The notes below the pieces were generated by a model that saw only the letters and a program-made list of their open reading frames with translations, ran no database searches and was not told the origin of the DNA. Shown here one piece after another: positions 24,544-36,354 of a DNA stretch of 64,000 nucleotides. Location of the stretch: assembly GCF_014529535.1 (NCBI RefSeq), contig NC_050735.1, forward strand, positions 2,666,001 to 2,730,000. The letters run 5' to 3'. Every line of letters starts with the position of its first letter. The stretch's first letter is position 1. The DNA comes from Bradysia coprophila (Eukaryota > Arthropoda > Insecta > Diptera > Sciaridae). Made by a program: the position numbers and the translations under genes.

Positions 24544-26123
24544 ATGTGCAAGACGGGCATTTTCCATGAATACACAACAGATCTATGCCTTTACATACCG
24601 TTTTGTGTAATTTACATATGCCTGGGTGTTGTTCAAATAATTTCCGGCATTTTCTACTTCATAACCATTCCAGTGATCAAATTGATCATAAACATTGCAA
24701 TAGGATGCTGGGTATGCGCAGTGTTGAATTGTTTCACATTTGCAATTACAATTTTCTATAAATTTGATCTTATTTTCAACAGATTATTTTAACTGGGATA
24801 AGTGGTGGAATGGTGGCGTGTGTTTGTTCATCTAGAACGAGGAAACATGAGCTCTTGTTGTACTGTTCATTTTCTGTGTTGATATTGAACACTTTACATT
24901 TGATAATATTGGAATTCAGTCAATTCAAAGAATTGTTCAAGGAAAATGTTCGGCAACAGATGAACGCGAGCAAAGAGTACGATGTGCTAGAATCGCAGTA
25001 TGGTACGTGCTAAAGTCACAGTATAGCTTGATGCCGAATCTCAGTTTATTTGCTCGAATTTCCACTTTCAATTTTAGGTCGAATCATTACGACATCTACG
25101 GCAATCGTATCGGTCGTCATTGCATTTATTCAATCACAAATTACTTATTGTTTACTGAACAGAAGTCAGATAGCTCAACGAAATACTAGACGAGCTAATC
25201 GGAATTTATACATTGACAACGATCGATATGTGGATCTGGAGTATGTAATACCAAAGGTAGGAGCCACCTAGCTTGATGCACAAATATCCAACAATAAAAA
25301 TTGCCTTCGTTTTCGCTCTAAATTCCAGAAAAGCGTTAGCAAAGGTCAAATAGCAAATCCGACTGTGCAATCAACAAATGCTAACACAAAATCCTGGGTA
25401 TTCGAAGAAACATTCGAAGACCATCAACGCGACACGATGTCATCGGCTTCGACCACCCAATCTCCAACACCATCCCATTCCCTAGCGGTTGATGCATCGC
25501 CTTACAACGGTCCAAAAAGCACCAGTCAAAAGCAACGACGCATAAGCCGTGTGTCAGATGCGAACAGTGAACGATTTATGCAACAGATGACAAGCTTTTC
25601 ACGTTGTGCAACACCATCGCCGGTGCCACGGAGTGGTCAAATAACGCCAACGCCGTACAACAGCGGCGATTATCACGATGCATTCGGTCAAACATCGAAT
25701 CGTTTGACCGTTGATTTCTTATCGTCCATAGCCAAAGCAAAAGTTCCTTACAATAATAATCCCGGACCGTCTAGCCTATCGAGCATGAGCATGCAAGATG
25801 ACAGTCAATATGCTTCAATGCTGGCCGAATTGGAACAATCGATTATCGAAAAGAAAATCCAGGCTGGATTCTCGCCGGACGATATCAGCCAGTCGACCGA
25901 CAAATATTGCTCATCCAAATCCTCGTCCAAGGATCTCGAATTCTCGAAAGAATTGGAAGCAGCACTGCAACTGATCCAAGAACTGGAGACGCCGTCGGAA
26001 GGACCATTGGATCACAAAACGCTGAGTCCGAGAGAAATAGCACGGTCGGAAAGTGAAAAGACATTGAGTGCGGCTGTTTCGTTACCATCGCCCGAGGCTC
26101 CGCCGGCTCGTATCGTCGAATAG
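24544..26123 (+). CDS. Four-transmembrane protein with long Ser-rich cytoplasmic tail, unknown function
   Basis: Exons 24544-24711, 24783-25002, 25078-25256 and 25329-26123 join in frame to 453 residues. The Met at 24544 is preceded in frame by a stop, so it is the likely start; an upstream noncoding exon may begin at 24479 after CATTTCAG. Four hydrophobic segments lie near residues 14-38 (LYIPFCVIYICLGVVQIISG), 41-70, 79-101 and 130-156. The first extracellular loop is tiny and the second has a short charged stretch (KELFKENVRQQMNASKEYD). The arrangement resembles CD20/MS4A-type or MARVEL-type four-pass proteins, but I cannot assign a family. The tail (190-453) is rich in Ser, Thr and Pro, with acidic runs (SKDLEFSKELEAALQLIQEL) and many possible phosphorylation sites. 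It ends PEAPPARIVE. Exon frames and hydrophobic periodicity make the gene itself convincing. Confidence 0.85.
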
Positions 26124-26668
26124 ACAGGAATGGTAAGCCACAAGTGTAGATTAGAGAAATTTCATTTGTTTTTGTAATTCAACCAAATCATTGTGGCCAC
26201 CCGCAATATGGTGTCCATTTATCGCGATCCGTCATCAACATGTAGCTCAATACAATTAGTACCTTAAATTTAAATGATTATAGTCATGCATCGTGTGAAT
26301 GGATGGTGAATGCGAATTATAATTTTACGGAATGGAAATGACACTGAGTACGCGTTCAGCTGGTCATTTTTCGGGGTTATTTAGAATGCTTCTTCTCGCA
26401 TCTAGAGATAGTCAGACGCATAGAAAAATTGTGTTTACTTATGCTGTTGGAGGTTATTGGGTTGCCACGGTAGCCGGTATTTGATTTTTTTTCGAAGAAT
26501 TCAAATCAAAAAGATTTTTCACCTCTGCAAAATCACGCACAATTTCATCGGTCTGTGCTTGCTTTGAAAATGCTTAGTCTTATAATCAACACAGGATTAT
26601 AAGGTCACGTTTTTCAATTTTCGAAGTCTGCGTGCACAAGACCATATTCGAACATCGTACAACAAAGA

Positions 26669-26895
26669 GCCTATTTTAGAGGATTAAATTCCTGAAAATT
26701 CATTAAAATTCCAAAATTCTGGTTTCTCTTAACTACCAACCGAATTTAGTAGATTTAGCTCAAAAATATAAAATAAATAAAAAGGGCCATGAAAACAACG
26801 GAGGCACTTGGATCTGTTGGTATTTTAAAGAAACAGACAAAATGTGACGGAAAAATTTGGTAGTTTTCGGGAATTTAATTCCTGTAAAATAGGCC
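26669..26895. mobile_element. Decayed MITE, GGCCTATTTTA ends
   Basis: GCCTATTTTAGAGGATTAAA at the left is roughly inverse to TTTAATTCCTGTAAAATAGG at the right. The ends recall the AATAATAGGCCCTG ends of the element at 52603-52720. Confidence 0.6.
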
Positions 26896-27820
26896 CTGGT
26901 ACAACATCAACGAATTGAGATATTTCCTCAGCACTTTCCCCTACATTTTTTCTCGTGTAAATGAGTACGAACGTTTCGCCTTTAACGAGTTGAATTTCGA
27001 AATTTAAGTAATTGTTTAGTGTTCCCGCAATAACAGTAGTCCCAGTGTGTAAGTGTAATATCATTGAGTTCATAACACTCGTCCAAATCAAATAATTTTT
27101 TTTTGTTAAATTGACGACATCTCACCAGTTTCACTAACCTTCACGATTAGTTTAATTGCTTTTCCACAGAAACAAAATGTCAATTGCTGTGATCTCCGCT
27201 TACAAATATAGGTCATAGGTCATACTAAACATTTTAACACTTAAAAACAAATTCAAAATGCCTCATCCATGAATTTAACCATTTTTATAGACTTTTCTCG
27301 TCTCTGCGCATTCGATGTAGTGAACAAGTTTGTCAACGAAAGACCGCTGGACAAATCTGATTCATACGATCTGACGAATGAGTAAGCAGAGACGTGTTGC
27401 AGGGAAAAGTTTTGATATGTCGCATTTATAATTGTCATTCGTAATTTCGATCTAATTATACAATTTTGCGACACCAACACACCTTTAACGTAGAACTAAC
27501 GGTTCGAACTGAATATACAAAATAAAACGTTTGATTAATATTAATACGCGGATGTGTATGTAGGCACTTAAGAATGCATTTAGTAAATGTTTTTGAATGA
27601 GTTATATTATTGTACCACAAACGAGCAACGAGTGGAATAAAATTCGGATAGAATCTGAGCTAGTGTAGCACATGAAGGTTGTAGTTAGTGACTCGTTGTA
27701 ATTGGAATGAAAGTACGTTGTTGGTTGTTAGGATATACGTTAGAGAATTCTTCAAAAAATAGAAAATCTTTTGAAGGAAATTCATTGAAATGTCCTAAAA
27801 ATGTCCAGATAACCTTTTCA

Positions 27821-27898
27821 CATAGAGGTGATAACAGATGGCGTTGCTTCCGCCTCCCCAGCTGGACGGAAGCAACGCCATCTGTTATGATCTCTCTG
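27821..27898. mobile_element. 78 bp hairpin hAT-like MITE, perfect 8 bp TSD
   Basis: Almost the whole element is a hairpin: GATAACAGATGGCGTTGCTT on the left and AAGCAACGCCATCTGTTAT on the right. It is flanked by the perfect 8 bp duplication CCTTTTCA (27813-27820 and 27899-27906). Relatives or fragments lie at 13466-13536, about 39567-39599 and about 41338-41362. Confidence 0.9.
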
Positions 27899-28395
27899 CC
27901 TTTTCAAGAGTTGAACAGAATCACTCAACAAAGGAAATCCTCTGACATTCCAAAAATCCCCTGAGGACTTTTTTAAATCCTTTGTCAATCAATTTTGTGG
28001 AATTATCCGGCCTTCGACTTGACATCGGTGAATTTTTCGTAAAGAAAATCTTCTCTTTTCTTGTTTAAAAGAGAAAATGATTCTTGCAAATGGAAACTAC
28101 CTGTCCTTGGTCCTTGTATCCACAATAAGTTAGCCAATTGTAATAGGAGGGAATAACTTATGATAGGATGATTTGTCAGGAGGAACAGCTTCTACAATTT
28201 TTTATGTAGCATCACTCCTGTTAATTGAAGCTACAAGTCAACGATTAATAAAACTTTATAGTTTCGTGTAGTTACACCAATTAATCCAGTTGCAAGGCCA
28301 GTTTATATTATTTACTTAAGTTTTCGAATACTTAACCTAACACACTCCTGTAATTATCAAAAGAAAAACGATAAAAAATTAAAACATTTCTGTAG

Positions 28396-28515
28396 GGCTG
28401 CTAGGAATCTCGCGCCACGTCATTCACAATAATAGACAAAATGACACATTTCATATAAGGAAAATGTCACTTTGTGGGTTATTGTGAATAACGTGGCGCG
28501 AAATTCCTCAACACC
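28396..28515. mobile_element. 120 bp MITE, perfect 8 bp TSD
   Basis: The arms GGCTGCTAGGAATCTCGCGCC and the inverse of GGCGCGAAATTCCTCAACACC pair, and continue inward through CATTCACAATAAT against GTTATTGTGAATAACG. The flanking 8 bp repeat TTCTGTAG is perfect (28388-28395 and 28516-28523). Confidence 0.88.
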
Positions 28516-28732
28516 TTCTGTAGATGTGAGCATACTAAACTTTTAAGAAATCCGACCCGAATTCGACTAAATCAATTCCTAGAAACCCGTAAGCCCATCC
28601 CAATGATTTCCAATATCCGTAAACCGAAAGTTCAGATAAAAGATGATCGATTTGGTGACGGATTCTGGTAACCTATGCTCACTTCTATTTTATGTATTTA
28701 CGAAAGTAGCTATTTCCCTAACATATGCCTAT

Positions 28733-28826
28733 CAAGGTTCTGAAAGAACAGGTTAAGACACCCACGAGGGCAGGTGGCACCGAAATCGATAAACGCTCTC
28801 AGTACAGATTGTGTTTCAGAACCTTG
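28733..28826. mobile_element. 94 bp hAT-like MITE, CAAGGTTCTGAAA ends, perfect 8 bp TSD
   Basis: The terminal repeats CAAGGTTCTGAAA and TTTCAGAACCTTG are perfect inverses of 13 bp. The target duplication ATGCCTAT is perfect (28725-28732 and 28827-28834). A 36 bp relative with the same ends lies at 42311-42346. Confidence 0.92.
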
Positions 28827-29462
28827 ATGCCTATGTGTTGTCGAGTTGATAATTTTCACATATTTTGCTAATAAAAAAAATCGAAAAAGGCAAAAGTTAT
28901 GAACAAGATTTTAATGTATGCGTCAGTAAGATTCCATTCAGTTCGATCGCACTGTTGTACGTAATACTCGATGTCATAAACAACTATTGTAGCACTAGTG
29001 CGATAAAACTATATGAAAATCGTTTGTGACAAAGTTTCGATGGTACTGCGTTACGTAAAATCTGCTTCTTTTGCATTGAATGTAAGTTAGGAGCCAAAAT
29101 TATTTCTAATTCAATTAACAGAAGGAAAACAATGTGTTCTCACAACGTGTGAAATAAATTAGTCAATTGCTGGAGAACGTCGAGTGGTATAATAGGAATT
29201 AGAGAAGCGTAAAGCAAACAAAAAGAAATGGCAATGATTGGAGAGATTTTGCCATTTAATTTCTCATTTTTAACAAGAATCTCGACTTTTAATTATTTAA
29301 TTTTAACCGTAAATTGTCACTTATTACGAAAATTTATCTATAAAGTGTGTAAAACGAGATGAAATAGTTATATATAAATGTAAAGACAAATGTACAAACT
29401 AAAAGAATAGTCCCTTTGCATAACATAGAATAAAAAGGTACAGTTTCGTAAGAATTGTTTTT

Positions 29463-29640
29463 TTTTGATACGAGGCGAAGCCGAGGTCAATAAAAAACAC
29501 ACGAAAACTTGACTCTTCATTTTTATTCCGAGTTATGTGATGAACTTTACATGCTGGAAAGCGTCGAAAGAAGTACTTGCCATATAAAAAGTATGGTTTT
29601 CGACGCTGATAGCGTGTAGAGACTTTTTAACGAATTTATT
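29463..29640 (+). repeat. Dispersed repeat, GAAGCCGAGGTCAATAAA family, copy 1
   Basis: Similar to 59944-60120 in the same orientation. Shared words include GCCGAGGTCAATAAA, GAGTTATGTGATG or GAGTTATGTAATG, and an inner imperfect inverted pair around GCGTCGAAAG and TTTTCGACGC. Both copies are diverged. Confidence 0.75.
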
Positions 29641-30272
29641 TAGACTTTTTTTTTCTATTGAATTGACTCTTTTATTGTAAAACAATTTTGTGATTTTTCG
29701 AATCTTTATATTAACTTATTGATATGTTTTAGGGATTTATTTTTCTATTTATAAATCAGTTTTGGATTGCAAATAATTTTTCTTGCCATTATGTTACTTT
29801 ATTAACATTCATAAGTTTAATAAAAAGAAATTAAAAAATAAAATGTTGCCATTTGAGCATATTTATCAGTAAATCGTCGAAGAAAATGAAGATTGGTAAA
29901 ACTGTATGATCATCATCCGAGGTAGGAAGATTACCACAAAGATTATTCTCTCAGAACCAAAAGGTAAGGTGATTGTAGAAGTTGCAAGCATCATAACAAA
30001 ACGCCTAATAAGTTATGCATAGGGAGTTTACTCTTACTATGACCCTCACCGCTCTCACTGTGAAACCTCTTTCAAACCGGATGAGATTTGAATGTGTAAG
30101 AGCTGATGGGGTAAGCTTTATATACATTTACGGAAAACACGAAAATCAAACAAAATTTTAGTAGTATTCCCTCTTTTTCGCTATAACAGACATAATAGAG
30201 GCCAGTGTAGATTAAATACTGTGTGGAACACTTGCGTCACTCCAAAACTCTGCCTGGACGTGCGATAGTTGT

Positions 30273-30432
30273 CAGAGAAATGAAAAGTTGGTTCGCCGGT
30301 GACGAGATGAAAAAATTGGCAATTCTCTTGACAGAATTCGTATGTAATTCTCTCCCATACCGTACCGTACACAATTTTGAACCTCAGATTCCTTCTATCC
30401 CGCCACAGACATACCACCTTATCATTTCTCTG
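30273..30432. mobile_element. MITE, CAGAGAAATGA ends
   Basis: CAGAGAAATGAAAAGTTGG at the left end and CCACCTTATCATTTCTCTG at the right end are inverse with few mismatches. The flanks ATAGTTGT and TTACTTGT match at 6 of 8. It belongs to the same family as 41512-41933. Confidence 0.75.
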
Positions 30433-30511
30433 TTACTTGTATAAAAACGGTGGGATAAGCTTTATTTTCTCCACTCAATATGAGAAATAGTTATTTGTTA
30501 ATAAAAGGTGA

Positions 30512-30581
30512 AAAATAGGAAATTCCACCTTGAGCGAATTACGACACTCGCTCTTTTCGCTCTTGGTGAAATTTCCTATTT
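30512..30581. repeat. Short inverted repeat (70 bp)
   Basis: AAATAGGAAATTCCACCTTG and its near inverse AAGGTGGAATTTCCTATTT-like arm (TTGGTGAAATTTCCTATTT) form a hairpin around GAGCGAATTACGACACTCGC. Possibly a very small MITE. Confidence 0.6.
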
Positions 30582-31108
30582 CTCCCGGAGGTGAACACAA
30601 CGTTTTTCATGCTGGCGTTTTGCGAATATCCGCATTTTTGTCCATTGTAAAGAAACTAAAATAAATAGCGTATTGTGGTATTCATTCATTTTAGGAGAGA
30701 AAATAATAATTTTCATGTATTGGGGTTGAAATTGAAGAAGTTTTGAGATTTTTCCCTGTTTTTCGACCCCTTACATGAAAATTTTTTTGAGTATCTATTT
30801 TGGACGATTTGTTTTAGGCACTTTCGCATGTAGCCCGCCCAAATTGGGCTGAACCCGCTATTTTAGGAGAGAAAATGATTATTTTCTCACCTAAAATGGT
30901 GCCTCTCCAAATAAAAACAAAAAGGCCTTTTCGAAAACGCTTCATAAAGGACAAAATAAGGATTTTCGCATCGCTAGCCTGAAAATGACATTTTGTTAAC
31001 GCTTTGTCTGATGACAGTTCGGCAAAGAAAGCGCCTATTTTATCCCCTCTTGTTTTGTGGTGAAAAACATTGTGTTCACCTCTGTAAGAAAATAGGAAAC
31101 CAACTCAA

Positions 31109-31222
31109 ACAATTCATCCTTCAACGAAATGTAACGAGAAGGCGTTTTGTTCGTTCCTAGGGATTTCATCCTTCTACGAAATGTAACTTATAGACGTTTT
31201 GTCTATTCTTCACTTTTGTCGT
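31109..31222. repeat. Imperfect two-unit tandem repeat
   Basis: Two units of about 62 bp share TTCATCCTTC, ACGAAATGTAAC and GACGTTTTGT/GGCGTTTTGT, with several mismatches between them. Confidence 0.6.
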
Positions 31223-32303
31223 TTTCTGAATCGACGAAAAAAATTGACAAGTGAAGAAACGACAAAAAAATTAAATTAATTTATCGGTCGTGTATTACCA
31301 TCCATATTTTATTCACGATTGATGGTTTTGTAAATTTAGTAAGTACCGGTGGACTTTCTGTTTTTGTACAAGACTGTAAAAGAAGAAGACTTATCGCGGT
31401 TTCTTTTAATTTTTACCAAAGTGAAAGAGTCCTCTCATCGTTCCATCTTATTCGCTAAACTTCGCAACAACTCTGATCAAACTTGACAAAATGGCAATCA
31501 AACAGAATAGTAGATAGCTCATACGAGTGGGAAGTTTGCGGCCAGAACGGAGCGAGAGCCGTAATTCACACGAGTCGCATGTGATTTACGATTTATGGTT
31601 GATTGAAAATCTTCCTGCAAATTTATAAGAAAAATGAGAAGTCAAAGATCATTCGGTCTTACGTTTGAAGAACTTTTTCTGTCAAATTTTGTTGTCATGT
31701 ATAGAGTAATCGATATATCAATGTTCTAAATTTGACAATTTTTTAGGAATACAGCATATGTAAAAATAAATTGGGATCAAACGTAGGCATTGGTATCAGT
31801 GATGCTTCGGAAGTTCAACAATGAAATTGATCAAAAATATATTGAAAAAATTGTCAGTCAAGGGGCCTGACCCGCCCAAAGGGTGGGACCTAGTTCTTGT
31901 AGCATACAAAGAAATAGGGTGTGAATTTGACACATAGAAGTGAGAGTTTGTTTGCTAGAGAGAGTATTGGTCAAGTTGAATTTCTACCTGCACGTACAGT
32001 GGCTCGTGCAGACGATCTCAACCATCCAAACCTCTTTCGTTTGCTGGGAAAGTAGAAATCACACACATACACATCAGTACCAAAATAACCAACACCAGTA
32101 CACCATATGACTGCATAGACGATGACACCGTGAACAGACTTTCATTTAATTTTTTTTCTTTGACACATTAGGAAGTGTCATTTTGTGTGATAATAAATGT
32201 TTCGTTTTTGTGCATCGTAAAATTCCTAGACGCAAATTAACTAAAATTCATTTTGTTATGATTGTACAACGTTAAACAACGAATAAAAACGCTAAATTCC
32301 GCA

Positions 32304-34826
32304 ATGTTTTCCACGAAACTGCCCGGACTTCGCATTGACAGGGATTTGAAATGTAAAAATGGTTGCGGATTTTATGGAAACACTCAATGGGATGGGCTCT
32401 GTTCGAAATGTTATCGCGAAATAAATTTGAGAGAACGACAGGCGAAAGGTAAGGTTATCAAAAAAAAATTTGAACGAAACTCGATGACGACGGAGAGGAA
32501 TCATATAATTCGAAAATTTCTTGTGATCAATTAGCAAAGTCATCGTCTGCATTGCCACAGCGAAAAGAATTACAAGCTGTCAAAGCCGTACTGCAAGGCA
32601 CCACATCTCAACATCACCAGCAACATCGTCAACACTTGCAACGACATACTCAGCCGGATGACACACAACGGGCAGACAGTAGCAATCGGAGAGATGATAC
32701 TGCGTCACCGAGAAAGGATACGTCAACGAAAAAACGAAATTTGTTTGAAGTTTTCAAGAAACCGTCCAATGCTAAGGAAGTGGAAAAACTACGACAAGTC
32801 GAAAGGAGTGTCCACATTGTTGACAAAAGTGAATTGGAATACCTTGAAACTTTGAAGGTAAAACATGGTCGATCATCATCCCGAGAGTTCATTCAATGAA
32901 ATTTGATTTTTAGCAATTGAAAGTCCCCGACAAGGCTAAGAAAGAACTCAAGTATTTGATTCAAATGTTGGACGGCGTTATCAAGAAGAAATACCACACC
33001 TACAATATAACCGAGATTAGTGAATGTGTTCAAAGTAGTTACGTAAAATTGGTCAATTTCATGGACTCCAACGAATCGCACCTGACGAGTGTCTCGTCCG
33101 AAATGAAAGAGTATGTCATCGACTTTTTCGAGAAAGTCATCATGACCAAAAATCACAAGTAAGTTGGCCCGGACAATACCGATTTTGCGCTTCCACACAC
33201 ACCATATTTCAATGATCTCTCGCCTAGAATTCTCTTCTCGCCGCCGTTCACAAACGACGAAGAACGTGATTCGGAGGTGAAGCGTCGAATCCAACAATTG
33301 AGTTGGCTGAATGCGAAGCATCTAATTTGCAGCATTGACGAAGTGAATTCAGAGGTTCGTGATTTGGTGTACAATTCGATAACAGAACTGGTAGCGATGG
33401 ATTCATTCCCAACGCCCCAAGAGAAATTGGATTGTATTGTGCGCTGTTGTCGCAGCATATTTACATTGCTGAAACAGACTGCTGGTGGGCCGGCCAGTGC
33501 TGATGAATTTCTACCGGCGCTCATATTTGTCGTGCTCAAAGCGAATCCGATTCGATTGCACAGCAATATCAATTACATCACGAGATTTAGCAATGCCACA
33601 CGACTAATGAGTGGCGAGGGTGGATATTATTTCACGAATTTGGTAAGTACAGACAGCCAACCGTATTCGATATTCCATTTGACTGTTGATGTTTTTGCGC
33701 AGTGCTGTGCCATATCGTTCATTGAGCATCTTACCTACGAATCGTTATCGATGCCCCAGGAAGAATTTGAATCGATGATGTCTGGCGAGAAAGTGTACAG
33801 TTCGGCATGGGAAACGGCATTGATGGCTTGCGAGAGCTTTCATTCGGTTTCCGAAAATCTAAAAACAATAGAAATGTTGAACGAGAGAAACGACAAGGTT
33901 ACAACATCCGTGGATGTGTTAAACAAGGATTTCGATCGTCTCAAGGTAAGACCCACAGCGAAACGAATTTCGGTTTGTTTTTACATCATTACAAATGTCC
34001 ACAGGAGGAACTGTCGCGCAAAGTTACAGAAGTGTTGAATCGGACGCCGTTGGTATTGAAACCGATACAAACGCCAAATAGTCTTCAAAGTGGAGCAATG
34101 GGTCATCGTAACTCGTTGGCTTCAAAAGTCGAACATCCAAAGAATTTGATTTCGATGGCTTCCGAAGATCAACCGGATAATGCAAGCACCACATCAGCAC
34201 CTGCCACCTCGATATCCAATTATGCGTCGACATCACACTTTCTTTCTAGTTCCAATCACTGCACCAGTGTGTCTCCGATTAACACCAAGCCCGATTTGTT
34301 GAACTTGATCGACAATTTAATTGTGGACCAACCTAATGCGTCCGATATGATTACAATCGGTGACAACAGTGCGACGGATATCCTTTCAACGCCCCCGAAT
34401 TTGAATTTCGATTCGTTTCTCGACGAACTGCTAACGCCCGATGAATTTCCCTCGTTAAGCCTGATGAACGGCGGACTCACGAACATAAATTACGATTTTG
34501 ATATATCGGATGCTAGTGCTGAGAACAGCGTGGCCGACGACAATCACAAAAGTGTTAGCTTGGGCCTTACCTTGGACGAATTCGATCCGTTGCTGAATGA
34601 TTCCGGAAAATCCAGTCCGGTTGGTATGGATGCAGCAACAAATCTAATGGATGGAGGCGATTCACCAACTGATACATTGTTGCCATCACCGCTGAAACCG
34701 ACGGTACCACCTTATAAAGGATTTTCTGCATTCGACATACCAAGCATTTCGTGTCAAACTGGTGATTTTGGTTCAACAAGTTCTGTAACAGCTGGCAAAG
34801 TGGACAAAGAGACGACGAATAAATAG
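32304..34826 (+). CDS. Rabex-5: Rabex-5 (RABGEF1), guanine nucleotide exchange factor for Rab5
   Basis: Activates Rab5 on early endosomes by GDP release and binds ubiquitin. Six exons (32304-32448, 32535-32857, 32914-33158, 33228-33642, 33703-33945, 34005-34826) join in frame to 730 residues. An A20-type zinc finger has cysteines at 17, 21, 33 and 36 within [21 protein letters not shown] variable linker follows, then the helical bundle (from [20 protein letters not shown]). The VPS9 domain has the [16 protein letters not shown] signature near 330-344 and [10 protein letters not shown] at 367-376, whose Asp and Tyr correspond to the catalytic residues of the family. The long Ser/Thr/Asp-rich tail (458-730) contains a possible coiled coil ([20 protein letters not shown] just before it). 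Length is close to known insect Rabex-5. The stop codon lies 68 bp from the convergent RABL3 stop. Confidence 0.95.
34818..34823 (+). terminator. AATAAA overlapping the Rabex-5 stop codon
   Basis: The last codons read AAT AAA TAG, so a canonical poly(A) hexamer ends three bases before the coding sequence does. It is the only AATAAA on this strand close to the stop before RABL3 coding sequence begins. Its use is inference. Confidence 0.5.
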
Positions 34827-34860
34827 TTTCCGATTTTATGTTACACGTTTCATGTGCCAT

Positions 34861-34870
34861 TTTATTTATT
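34861..34870 (-). terminator. Poly(A) signal of RABL3
   Basis: The minus strand reads AATAAATAAA here, about 25 bp after the RABL3 stop at 34895. Cleavage 15-25 bp further on would put the RABL3 3' end within the Rabex-5 3' untranslated region. Confidence 0.65.
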
Positions 34871-34894
34871 GCTTTATCGTTCGCTGGCTCGAAT

Positions 34895-36222
34895 TTACTT
34901 ATTGTCGCTACGCTCATCATATCCATAGCCCGTCATTAAATACGGCGATGTTACAGGTGATGTATACTTGCGTTTTTCTAAAACACCGCCTGTGTCACGA
35001 GTGTAGAACTTTTTCTCAATGACTTTGTCGAAGAATCGACTCAGTTTGACGCTGTCAGAGAGGCCAGCCGCAAGACTTTTCGGATCATGACAGTTCAGAC
35101 AAATTTCTTCTGCTCCGCACTGTTCGGCTGTAATTCAAAGAGAAACTGTAAATATTCTGTGAAGTACCGAACTGGCCCCATTGGTTCTCGGGCGATGCCT
35201 GAAGGGCTTTTCAAATATATTTTTTTATGAAGTCCAGCCCTGCTCAATACTTACCGACGCTCAAAATTTTCTTGCTGTTTTTCTTCTTCTGATTGTCATC
35301 CACCATATCGGCCTTTGTTCCAATGACCAATATTGGAATCTAACGACAATATGGAATCAACGATATTGGCAACTAAATTCAATTTTTCTTCCATTCCAAG
35401 TATCTTACCTGTGTCGATCCCAAAAATTGTTCCGGATCAAATTCCATCTCGCCACCGCCACCTTTAGCCACATCTTTTCCCTCTTTGTTCAATATTTCGA
35501 AAATCCATCGTTGCAAATTCTCATGACTTTTCCGATTGGACAGATCGTACACCAAGATAACGCCATGGACTGGATTGTAGAATACGCCTCTGGTGTTCAT
35601 GTGGCTTATCGAACCGCCGATGTCCCAGAGTTCGATAAAGTACTGACTTTGGGACGGTGTACCTTCCTTGTATTCGTGTAATTTCACTTCGACAGCACAT
35701 CCAATCGTCCAGCCGGGAGATGTGAGCGCCTCATTGTTGGCTATAAGATGGACAAGCGATGTTTTTCCCACTCCTGAAACGATACAGAATGGAAGGGAAA
35801 CGATACAGAGTCTGAAGTCTGGAATCGAGACTCTGGATACAAAGTGGACAGTGTAGATGAATCTTTGAGAATTAAAGAATTTAAAGGGCACCAGGTCACT
35901 CTCTACCGTTCTAGAGATTCTAGACAATTTTGAAGACAGTGCACTCCTTGAACTCTCTGCTAGACTGCATTCAAAATTCGTTTAAGTGAACAGAGTTATT
36001 TACGTATCAGCGCAAAAGAGAGTCGGATGAGTGCAATGTGTATGACAGCACAATCAGTAAAAAACAAAAATAGAAGAAACTTTGCTTTCGCGAAATAATA
36101 TCCAAGACTAGGCAGTGCGTCCTCAAATATTGTGTGATTAAAAGGAAATTGTTTTTCCACAACGTGTCGCGCTTACCAGAATCACCGACAACAATAATTC
36201 TAACTTTGTCAATGTTCGACAT
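34895..36222 (-). CDS. RABL3: Rab-like small GTPase RABL3
   Basis: A Rab-like GTP-binding protein without a C-terminal prenylation site; vertebrate RABL3 is linked to Ras-family prenylation through SmgGDS. Exons on the minus strand are 36222-36177, 35773-35409, 35339-35255 and 35127-34895, giving 242 residues against 236 in human. The P-loop is GDSGVGKTS at 13-21 (split between exons 1 and 2). Then come [10 protein letters not shown] at 37-46 and WDIGG at 65-69, the RABL3 form of the G3 motif with no [25 protein letters not shown] follows, with GTKAD (G4) at 144-148. The C-terminal part ([29 protein letters not shown]) matches the family. The gene converges on Rabex-5 and diverges from pallidin. 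Confidence 0.94.
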
Positions 36223-36354
36223 TACAACACAAAAAAACAAAATTGTCTCCAATTTTTGGCTATCGGTGCTTTAAACAAACAGTTGGTTTTCTTTTACACA
36301 AGAGACGACGTCCACCAAAAAGTGAAGAAGTTCAATTTGAACGATTTGAATATA
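36223..36354. promoter_or_regulatory. Bidirectional promoter between RABL3 and pallidin
   Basis: Only 132 bp separate the two divergent start codons, so both promoters and 5' UTRs lie here. I see no TATA box, as is common for housekeeping genes. Confidence 0.7.

Larger units (their letters stand above)
26124..32303. other. Intergenic region with many small repeats
   Basis: 6.2 kb between two plus-strand genes. It carries elements at 26669-26895, 27821-27898, 28396-28515, 28733-28826, 29463-29640, 30273-30432, 30512-30581 and 31109-31222. The last few hundred bases should hold the Rabex-5 promoter and 5' UTR; no TATA box stands out. Confidence 0.65.

Noticed and set aside
26825..27091. 88-codon minus-strand ORF
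   Set aside because: Its C-terminal part translates the inverted arm of the decayed element at 26669-26895.
32893..33572. Minus-strand ORFs of 142 and 139 codons
   Set aside because: Antisense to Rabex-5 exons 3 and 4, where domain content and splice sites fix the plus strand.
35181..35681. 166-codon plus-strand ORF
   Set aside because: Antisense to RABL3 exons 2 and 3.
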